Shown: positions 1 to 6,700 of the stretch, piece by piece
How positions within the stretch are numbered: position 1 is the first letter of the stretch
Layout of the letters: the number at the start of each line of letters is the position of its first letter
NCBI GenBank assembly: GCA_041584055.1
Contig: JBFHER010000208.1
Span: 1 to 7,033, forward strand
DNA length: 7,033 nt
Origin: JBFHER01 sp041584055
GTDB taxonomy: Bacteria > Bacteroidota > Bacteroidia > Bacteroidales > UBA5342
Reading direction: 5' to 3'
The notes under the pieces: model-generated
Databases searched by the model: none
Seen by the model: the letters and a program-made list of their open reading frames with translations, nothing else
What the model was told of the DNA's origin: nothing
Translations under genes and position numbers: made by a program

Positions 1-187
1 CCTTAATATACTGAATAATGCAGGTTCTGAATTACGCGTGATAAATTTAACCGGTAAAACCGTTTTACAAAGTAAAATTACAAGCGATCAACATCTCGAA
101 TCATTTCATCACATTGAGTCAGGGATTTATGTGGTTCAACTTATAAAGGATAATAAAGTACTTCGCTTAAAAATTGCTCACAGATAA
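1..187 (+). CDS. C-terminal end of an exported protein with a T9SS type A sorting domain (5' truncated)
   Basis: The frame is open from base 2 and ends at TAA 185-187, giving about 61 residues of the C-terminus of a longer protein. The visible part matches the Por_Secre_tail / type A T9SS sorting signal: a strand ending in LRVINLTGKTV, then a short strand with a Q-S-K-I core, then ESGIYVVQL, and a basic end with K-V-L-R-L-K-I. This is the usual order of G-K-x-V, G-x-Y-x-V and a final K-(I/V) strand. In the known family this tail directs a periplasmic protein through the type IX secretion system to the cell surface or medium, after which it is usually cut off. The catalytic or binding part lies left of the window, so its function is unknown. 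It is separated from the next gene by 185 bp and may belong to a different transcript. Confidence 0.85.
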   Translation, partial: LNILNNAGSELRVINLTGKTVLQSKITSDQHLESFHHIESGIYVVQLIKDNKVLRLKIAHR

Positions 188-267
188 AGTGCTATGAATT
201 TCCTATCTTTCCCACTTACCAGTTATTGCCCAATGTTAGAATGCGTGATTTAATTCTTGTAACGAGA

Positions 268-288
268 TGACTGTCAGTGTTTCAGTCA
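268..288 (+). other. Short inverted repeat (possible hairpin) downstream of the T9SS-tail gene
   Basis: TGACTG at 268-273 is exactly mirrored by CAGTCA at 283-288 with a 9-base loop, so the transcript could form a 6-bp hairpin. There is no clear T-run after it, so a classical intrinsic terminator is not supported. It lies about 80 bases after the upstream stop and directly before the palindrome at 287-304. It could be a weak terminator, a leader structure or chance. Confidence 0.25.
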
Positions 289-304
289 AATGTTTAAACG
301 TTTG
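287..304. promoter_or_regulatory. Imperfect palindrome, candidate operator
   Basis: CAAATGTTTAAACGTTTG is an 18-bp inverted repeat. CAAA/TTTG arms flank the perfect 8-mer GTTTAAAC, with one mismatched pair at 291/300. Within it, AAACGTTT (296-303) is a second, overlapping perfect palindrome with the central CG typical of LacI-type operators. It overlaps the TTTG of the promoter candidate at 301-334 and lies 69 bases before the ATG of the first operon gene, a sensible place for a repressor or activator site. No regulator gene is visible in the window, so the assignment is a guess from symmetry and position. Confidence 0.3.
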
Positions 305-334
305 TGTCTCTGCGTGTCAAAAGTTTATATTTTC
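301..334 (+). promoter_or_regulatory. Weak Bacteroidota-type promoter candidate for the four-gene operon
   Basis: TTTG at 301-304 could serve as the -33 element. TATATTTT at 327-334 matches the TAnnTTTG -7 consensus of Bacteroidota except for the last base. The gap between them is 22 bases, slightly long. Transcription would begin near 340 and give a leader of about 30 bases before the ATG at 373. An alternative -7 element is AACGTTTG at 297-304 (one mismatch), but it lacks a good partner upstream. If the first option is right, the GTG at 304 cannot be the translation start, because it would lie upstream of the transcript. Confidence 0.3.
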
Positions 335-372
335 GCAATTTGCGGAGGTTAATTGTCTTTAAAAATAATTTT

Positions 373-1965
373 ATGAAACAATTTTTTACAGTCATTTTAT
401 TGGTTGTATTCACCAACGTAAACGCTTTTTGCAAGCAAGCAATTAAAACAAACAAATGGGAAAGCATTGATTTATTATTTATAGCCAAAGGAAATGTTGA
501 GAAACCGTTTCAGGTTGAAATGTCCTGTGAGTTTACGAATCCTGAAGGGGCCAAAATTGTGATTCCTGGGTTTTTTAATGGCGACAATGAATGGGTGGTC
601 AGATTTAATCCTGACAAGGAAGGAATTTGGTCGGCAGTTAGCAATTCGTCAGTGAAAAGTCTCACGGGTAAAAAATACACCATTGAGGTAGCTCCGGTCA
701 AAGATGGAAACCATGGAGGCATAAAGATCAGCAATACAGATGTTCAGAAACTCAGCTATCAGGATGATACGCCCTACAATTTGGTGGCAAATGAGGTGGA
801 CTGGCTTTTTGCCCTGGATTATGGTAATTCGGAATTGCCGAAAACAAAAAAAATGGTAAAGGCACTGGCTGCCAATGGATTTAACCAAATCATAATGAAT
901 GTATATGCCTATGATTTGGATTGGAAGCAAAGTGAAGGCATTGATCCGAAATGGAATTTTGGATCGAAGAAGGAAATTTTTCCTTTTTTAGGCGACAATG
1001 AAAACCCTGATTACACTGCTTTAAACATTGAATTCTTTAAGCATTACGACCGGATTATCGATTTGCTTGAAGACCATGGCATCGTTGCTCATATTATGAT
1101 TTATGTATGGAACAAGATGGTTAAATGGCCTGAGGCTAATTCAGCTGCAGACAATATGTATTTCGACTATGTTGTTAAACGGTATCAGGCAAAACGCAAT
1201 GTGCTCTGGGATATTTCAAAAGAAGCCCTGCGCTATGGTTATGATGATCCGAACTACATCACGGAACGTATTGATAGACTTAGAAAGATTGATGTATACA
1301 ACCGCCTGGTCACGGTGCATGATTACGACTATTGTGAGGCACACCCGGAAAAAGTAGATATTATCTCAGCTCAGTTTTGGTTCACCGACATTTATAGTGA
1401 CATGCTAAAATTGAAAAATAAGCATCCAAATAAGCCTATTATAAACCTGGAGAATGGGGGATATGAAAAATGCCAGTACGATATATTTTTGGATAGCAAT
1501 TACGATGATCCAAGGTCGTGTGTGGAAAGAAATTACAAATGTGCATTTGCCGGATCTTATACCAATTACTATTGGCAGGGATCGGCCTGGAACATCGTTA
1601 TCTACGATCCGTTCGCTCAAGATGTGACAATTCAACCTAAATTTGAATACTATAAATACCTGCGAGGTTTTTTGGACAAAATAAATTTTGATAAACTTAC
1701 ACCCAACAATCGCCATTGTTCAAGTGGTTATTGCATGGCCAATAATGATGATGGCGAGTACGTATTTTATATGCCGAAAGACAACAGTGCGATGGCTATA
1801 AAAGGTTTACCCAAAGCAAAAAAACTCCAAATACAATGGTTTAATCCACTTACGGGCGAATACAAAATACCTTATCAAGTTGATTTTAAAGGCTGGGTGG
1901 TGTTAAATCCCGAATTTAAAGGAATTGATAATGTATTTATAGTCAAGTTGATAGATAGAATTTAA
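373..1965 (+). CDS. Secreted DUF5060 / DUF4038-like glycoside hydrolase with C-terminal collagen-binding-like domain
   Basis: The product has 530 residues from ATG 373. That start was chosen because it gives a clean signal peptide (basic MK, hydrophobic core, probable cleavage after V-N-A near residue 18); the frame extends up to a GTG at 304, but that would put a charged stretch before the signal. Residues ~27-107 resemble DUF5060, a beta-sandwich found at the N-terminus of glycoside hydrolases (IPGFFNG, RFNPDKEGIW). Residues ~130-440 look like a TIM-barrel of the DUF4038/GH140-like type (VDWLFAL, NGFNQIIMNVYAYD at ~168-181). By position, candidate catalytic acids are Glu284 in WDISKEA, where clan GH-A enzymes usually have NE, and Glu360 in IINLENGGYE. 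Residues ~462-530 (QWFNPLTGEY, then WVVLNPEF) resemble the putative collagen-binding domain that often closes such enzymes. The natural substrate is not readable; related families act on plant cell-wall side chains. It is the first gene of the apparent operon and ends in tandem TAA codons, 30 bp before the next ATG. Confidence 0.83.
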   Translation: MKQFFTVILLVVFTNVNAFCKQAIKTNKWESIDLLFIAKGNVEKPFQVEMSCEFTNPEGAKIVIPGFFNGDNEWVVRFNPDKEGIWSAVSNSSVKSLTGKKYTIEVAPVKDGNHGGIKISNTDVQKLSYQDDTPYNLVANEVDWLFALDYGNSELPKTKKMVKALAANGFNQIIMNVYAYDLDWKQSEGIDPKWNFGSKKEIFPFLGDNENPDYTALNIEFFKHYDRIIDLLEDHGIVAHIMIYVWNKMVKWPEANSAADNMYFDYVVKRYQAKRNVLWDISKEALRYGYDDPNYITERIDRLRKIDVYNRLVTVHDYDYCEAHPEKVDIISAQFWFTDIYSDMLKLKNKHPNKPIINLENGGYEKCQYDIFLDSNYDDPRSCVERNYKCAFAGSYTNYYWQGSAWNIVIYDPFAQDVTIQPKFEYYKYLRGFLDKINFDKLTPNNRHCSSGYCMANNDDGEYVFYMPKDNSAMAIKGLPKAKKLQIQWFNPLTGEYKIPYQVDFKGWVVLNPEFKGIDNVFIVKLIDRI

Positions 1966-1995
1966 TAAGCAATGGCACCAAAATAAAGCACCAAT

Positions 1996-2904
1996 ATGAA
2001 ATTTAAATGTAAGTCGATTGCCGTAGTCACCGTAGTTTTTATATTAGGTCTGACATGCAGCGCTTGTGGTTCTAAAAAAGAAACAACACAGGAATGGGAA
2101 AATCTTTTGGATTTGGAATTAAGCCAGTGGGACGTGTTTGTAGGCGCACCGCATCACACCGTAGACATTGAAGGCTACCAAAAAGGCAATGGGATGGATG
2201 AGGGCACACCGCTCGGTTTAAACAACGATCCTCTCAACGTTTTTTCAACCATTGAAATGGACGGTGAACCTGTTTTGAAAATTTCAGGAGAAATATACGG
2301 TGCCGTGACGACCAAAAAAGAATATGAAAATTACCATCTAAGCCTCATGTTTAAATGGGGAGATAAAAAATACGAACCTCGTTTAGATAAACCAATGGAT
2401 AGTGGTGTTTTATACCATGCTATCGGGGCGCAAGGTGCGTTTTGGAACTGTTGGATGCAATCGCAGGAATTTCAGATACAAGAAGAAGATTGCGGTGATT
2501 ACTACACCATCGCAGGTACGGGTGCAGATATTAGAGCCATCAAAAAAGAAAACCCGGATTCAGATTGGGATATTTTTATTTATAATCCTGACAGCGAATA
2601 TAAGCGTTTTAAAACAGGCGAGGATGGTCGGTGCAGAAAAAGTGCCAACTATGGAAGAGTGGAAGGATGGAATCAAATTGATCTTGTATGCCTGGGTGAC
2701 AAAGCCTACCACATTGTTAATGGAAAGATTGCACTGGTAATGGAAAAATCAGTTGCTTATAATGATGACGATATGGCCATCCCCTTAACCAAAGGGAAAA
2801 TTCAAATCCAAAGCGAAGGTGCCGAAGTATATTACAAGGCTATTAAAATTAGATCGGTGAGCAAACTGCCAAAACAATTTGCCAGCCAGATAAACGACCT
2901 ATAA
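1996..2904 (+). CDS. DUF1080 (3-keto-disaccharide hydrolase family) lipoprotein
   Basis: The product has 302 residues. The N-terminus is a lipoprotein signal: MKFKCK, a hydrophobic core, then C-S-A-C with Cys24 as the likely lipidated residue followed by GSKK, so it is probably membrane-anchored. The rest follows the DUF1080 (PF06439) pattern, a concanavalin-like jelly roll: an initial LLDLELSQWDVFVG (family form LFDGxxLxGW), then GAVTTKKEYENYHLSLMFKW at ~102-121, DSGVLYHA at ~135-142 (family NSGIxxR), SQEFQIQEEDCGDYY at ~156-170 (family E-x-Q-I-x-D...GD), EGWNQIDLVCLG at ~223-234, VNGK at 241-244, and a closing GKIQIQSEGAEVYYKAIKIR. Members of this family have been linked to hydrolysis of 3-keto-glycosides, and others are uncharacterised. 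The full family length seems present. The 16-bp gap to a ThuA gene suggests joint action on oxidised sugars. No convincing ribosome-binding site is visible, as is common in Bacteroidota. Confidence 0.85.
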   Translation: MKFKCKSIAVVTVVFILGLTCSACGSKKETTQEWENLLDLELSQWDVFVGAPHHTVDIEGYQKGNGMDEGTPLGLNNDPLNVFSTIEMDGEPVLKISGEIYGAVTTKKEYENYHLSLMFKWGDKKYEPRLDKPMDSGVLYHAIGAQGAFWNCWMQSQEFQIQEEDCGDYYTIAGTGADIRAIKKENPDSDWDIFIYNPDSEYKRFKTGEDGRCRKSANYGRVEGWNQIDLVCLGDKAYHIVNGKIALVMEKSVAYNDDDMAIPLTKGKIQIQSEGAEVYYKAIKIRSVSKLPKQFASQINDL

Positions 2905-2920
2905 ATAAAATTATTATATC

Positions 2921-3733
2921 ATGAAATTTACAAAAAGAAGAAACATCACTCTTATTCTGCTGTCGGCACTTTTCTTGTTTGCACAGTGCACCCAAAAAAA
3001 AGTAGAAAGTGAAAATTCGCTGGATAAACCCTTGATGAAGGGTAAAAACATCCTCATGGTATATGGTGGATGGCAGGGGCATTCTCCAACTGGCTTTGTT
3101 GAAAAAATAAAGCCCTGGCTCGAAGCGGAAGGAGCACATGTTACCCTGTCCGATTCTCTTGGGATCTATGCCGATGCTGAATTTCTAAAATCGCAGGACC
3201 TGATCATTCAGGCATGGACCATGGGCGAAATTACAAAAGAACAGAAAAACGGTTTGTTAAGTGCCGTTAAAAGCGGTGTCGGATTTGCGGGATGTCATGG
3301 TGGCATTGGAGATTCTTTTCGCAGTACTGTAGAATTTCAATATTTGGTGGGGTGCCATTGGGTTGCACATCCTGGAGGAAAAATTGATTATACGGTAGAA
3401 ATAACGGATGAGAAGGATGATGTAACAAAAGACTTGGCTAACTTTGATGTGCATTCAGAACAATATTATGTTTTGGTAGATCCTAATGTTAAAGTTTTGG
3501 CGACCACGACCTTCAGTGGCAAAGCTGATGAATGGATTGATGGTGCTGTGATTCCTGTTGCATGGAAAAAGTATTTTGGCAAAGGGCGGGTATTTTACTT
3601 CTCTGTTGGGCACGATATGAAAGAATATGATATCCCTGAGAGTTTGGCCATATTACAACGAGGCTTTCGCTGGGCCTCAGAGAGCAAGATTCAACCTGTT
3701 GAAGACTGGTTAAGGCCTGTCTATAAAAAATAG
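2921..3733 (+). CDS. ThuA-domain lipoprotein (trehalose-utilisation-like, class I glutamine amidotransferase-like fold)
   Basis: The product has 270 residues. A basic N-terminus (MKFTKRR) and a hydrophobic stretch lead to F-A-Q-C with Cys23, a relaxed Bacteroidota-style lipobox, so it is probably a lipoprotein. Residues ~41-252 carry the ThuA (PF06283) signatures: an initial strand KNILMVYGGWQGH with a histidine at 54, GFAGCHGGIGDSF at ~121-133 (family G-x-H-G-G), YLVGCHWVAHPGG at ~141-153, FDVHSEQYYVL at ~175-185, and IPVAWKKYFGKGRVFYFSVGHD at ~211-232 (family PVAW...GKGRVFY...GHD). ThuA was first described in rhizobial trehalose catabolism, where 3-keto-trehalose is an intermediate; the biochemical role of exported ThuA proteins in Bacteroidota is less settled. 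Its position directly after a DUF1080 gene fits a shared role with 3-keto sugars, which is inference. The stop TAG is 26 bp before the next ATG. Catalytic residues cannot be assigned with certainty. Confidence 0.88.
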   Translation: MKFTKRRNITLILLSALFLFAQCTQKKVESENSLDKPLMKGKNILMVYGGWQGHSPTGFVEKIKPWLEAEGAHVTLSDSLGIYADAEFLKSQDLIIQAWTMGEITKEQKNGLLSAVKSGVGFAGCHGGIGDSFRSTVEFQYLVGCHWVAHPGGKIDYTVEITDEKDDVTKDLANFDVHSEQYYVLVDPNVKVLATTTFSGKADEWIDGAVIPVAWKKYFGKGRVFYFSVGHDMKEYDIPESLAILQRGFRWASESKIQPVEDWLRPVYKK

Positions 3734-3759
3734 TAACATTGAAAAGAAATTAGGTTATC

Positions 3760-6700
3760 ATGGAAGTTAGTTTGAAGCATTTCTTCGTTTTTATAATATT
3801 CATCTCGTCATTCAATGTTTTTTCACAGGACATTAAATTTGATGTGGCACCTGAAAACTTTCAGCTTTATGCCCGGGATAAATCCGATAGCGCCATGGTC
3901 TCGGTGCGAGGAAAACTTGACAAGGAATTAAAATACGAAACGTTAACGCTTCGTGTTTTTAAAGATAATAAGGCGTATAAGACACAGGCATGCCGCCTCA
4001 TAAAGAATACCTTCTCGGCAAACACGAAGATTCATGCCGGACTGCATGAGTTCCGCTTTGAGCTGCAACTTCAAAATGGAACAGAAGATAGCATCATTTT
4101 AATAGCTGACAATGTTGTTTGTGGTGATGCCTATATTATTACCGGTCAATCTAATTCGCATGCAAGTAGTATTCATTCAAATTATCGCAGTGAGTATTGC
4201 CGAAGCTTTGGTGTAAAAACCGGCTACGAAGCCTACAACGATGAGGACAAAAAGGTGCGTTGGGGACTGGCCACGGGTAATTGTGAAGGTTTGGAAAAAG
4301 GTGGGGGCTGGTTTATGAAGAATAAGTTTGGCGTTGGGGCCTGGGGAATGGAACTGATGCGACTGATCGTGGAAAAACATAAGATTCCTGTTTGTATCAT
4401 CAATGGAGGAAGTGGTTCTTCCTCTATCGAACAAAACATGCCGGAAGGCCCCGAAAAGGCATCACTCGAAACCAGCTTTGGTCGTTTGGCCTATCGCGTG
4501 AATCAAGCTGGATTAAAGGATCAAATAAAAGCAATTTTCTGGCATCAGGGCGAAACGAACTCAAATTATCAGCAAGAACTCAGTAACCCAGAGGAGAATT
4601 ATAAAATCTATTCTGAAAATTTTAATATTCTTTTTAATGACTGGAAGCGAGTTTATACCGGTTTGGAAAAGGTGTACCTGTTTCAACTCCATCCTGGCTG
4701 TGGAGGCAACTATCAATCAGAAATGCGTGAAACTCAAAATCAGATTGCCAGGCATTATAAAATGATCGATATCATGTCAACCATGGGGGTTGTAGGGCAC
4801 GATGGATGTCATTTTAGTTATGAAGGCTATTGTGAGTTTGCAGAACGTATTTTCCCTTTGGTTTCACGCGACTTTTATGGTGAAGTAACGCAAGGAATTA
4901 TAACGGCGCCGGAACTGGAGATGGCCTGTTACAAAGCGCCGGGAACACTTGAATTAACGTTCGATCAGCCGGTAAGGATGGATGACAGCCTTGTTGTAAA
5001 TGGGAAGACACATTATATGAAAGATCAGTTTTTCTTTGATGATGATAAAAAGTCGAATCTGGTCCAGGAAGCGTATACCGATGGAAACAAGGTGGTCCTG
5101 TTCATGAAAAAGACCTCATTTAATAAGTCCATCACATATTTACCTAACAAGTGTTACCTGAATACAAATGATGTTTATGAAGGGCCATGGATTTTCGGCG
5201 AAAATAAGATTGGTGCTTTAAGCTTTGATAAAAGAGAAATAGAAATTCCTGAGCATCTTGGCCGTAGGTCGGAATGGAACGGTTATGATTTATTGGACTC
5301 CACCTTAAACGGTGTGAATTTTAAAATTGTGTTTCCGAAAAAAGCAAATGAAAATCGTGATTGGATTTGGCGGGCACGTTTCTGGGAGCACGAACCACAA
5401 ACCGATTTAGCCTTACTTGAACAAGGGTTTCATTTGGCTTATATTGATGTGGCCGGACGTTTTGGAAGCCCGAAAGCCATCAAGATATGGGATGATTTTT
5501 ATGCTTTCGTATGCAATTCTTTTCAGTTGAATAAAAAAGTGGTGCTGGAAGGCATGAGCAGAGGTGGATTGATCATCTTTAATTGGGCAAATCAAAATGC
5601 AGAAAAGGTAGCCTGTATCTATGGAGATAACCCTGTTTGTGATTTTAAAAGTTGGCCAGGCGGGAAATTCAGTGGTGCGGGATCACCCAGTGCCTGGGAG
5701 CAATGTTTGTCTGAATATGGATTAAGTGAACAAGACGCAAATATAGCAAGGGTCAATCCCATTGATCATATGGAAAATATTGCAAAGGCCAGAGTGCCTG
5801 TTTTATGTTTGATCGGAGATGCAGATAAAGTGGTTCCTTTTAGCGAAAACACGAAACTTTTACAGGCCAGATTAAAGCAACTGGGCTCGGATATGACCAT
5901 TCTTCATAAACCAGAAGCTGGGCACCATCCTCATTCTTTAGTCGATCCAAAACCCATTGCCGATTTTATTTTAATGCATACAGGCAATAAGCCGAAGCAA
6001 ATTTCAGAACGTCCCGAGTGGAGCATGAATAACGTGACACTTCGAAGTAATTTCAGAAACTGCAAGCTTCAATTTGAACAGCACATGACTGGTCATGTGG
6101 CATTTATAGGTGGCTCCATTACCGAGATGGAAGGTTATCGTCCTATGATGTGTGACTATCTGAAAGCACAATTTCCATCCACAGAATTCATTTTTACAAA
6201 TGCAGGAATTGCCTCCACCGGATCAACAACAGGTGCTTTTAGAATGGAACGCGATGTCCTGAGTAAAGGGCCTTTGGATTTATTATTTGTTGAGTTTGCT
6301 GTTAATGACGATCAGGATGAGGTGCATGCTTACGAAGAAGCCATTCTAGGCATGGAAGCCATCATTCGAAAAGCCAGAAAGCATAATCCAGATGTGGATA
6401 TTGTCATGACTTATTTTGTAAATCCAACGATTTTGAAAGATTACCAATCAGGAATAATACGCACATCCATTTCCGCACATGAAGCGGTGGCAAAGCACTA
6501 TGACATTTCAACCTGTAATCTGGCAAAGGAAGTAGCGGATCAGATTGCCGTGGGAACCCTTGATTGGAAGACGTTCGGAGGAACCCATCCGCATCGCTTT
6601 GGGAACAGTATTTGCGCCAATATGATTGCATCTATGCTCGAGAAAGCCTGGTCCACAAAAACAAGTTTTAAGAATCCAGATGAAAAAGTGAATCCGCTTA

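Noticed and set aside
188..217. Inverted repeat AAGTG (187-191) / CACTT (213-217) as a terminator for the T9SS-tail gene
   Set aside because: The stem is only 5 bp with a 21-base loop and no T-run follows, so it is no better than chance.
304..372. Extension of the first operon gene to a GTG start at 304
   Set aside because: It would add 23 residues rich in Arg and Lys before a good signal peptide, it starts inside the candidate operator, and it would lie upstream of the likely transcription start. ATG 373 fits a secreted protein far better.
1103..1357. Plus-strand frame of 84 residues inside the DUF5060/DUF4038-like gene
   Set aside because: It is out of frame within the conserved barrel, and its translation shows no domain or signal sequence.
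1975..1994. Direct repeat of GCACCAA (1975-1981 and 1988-1994) before the DUF1080 start
   Set aside because: Two copies of a 7-mer in an AT-rich 30-bp spacer are weak evidence, and no known signal matches.
4177..4439. Two overlapping minus-strand open frames inside the esterase gene
   Set aside because: They lie fully within the well-supported SASA module on the other strand, have no recognisable domains or start signals, and are low-complexity shadows of the coding strand.
5140..5300. Possible gene boundary between the SASA module and the alpha/beta-hydrolase module
   Set aside because: Codon-by-codon reading shows no stop codon or frame change here. The SASA end motif GALSF runs straight into the next domain in the same frame, so this is a true fusion in this sequence.
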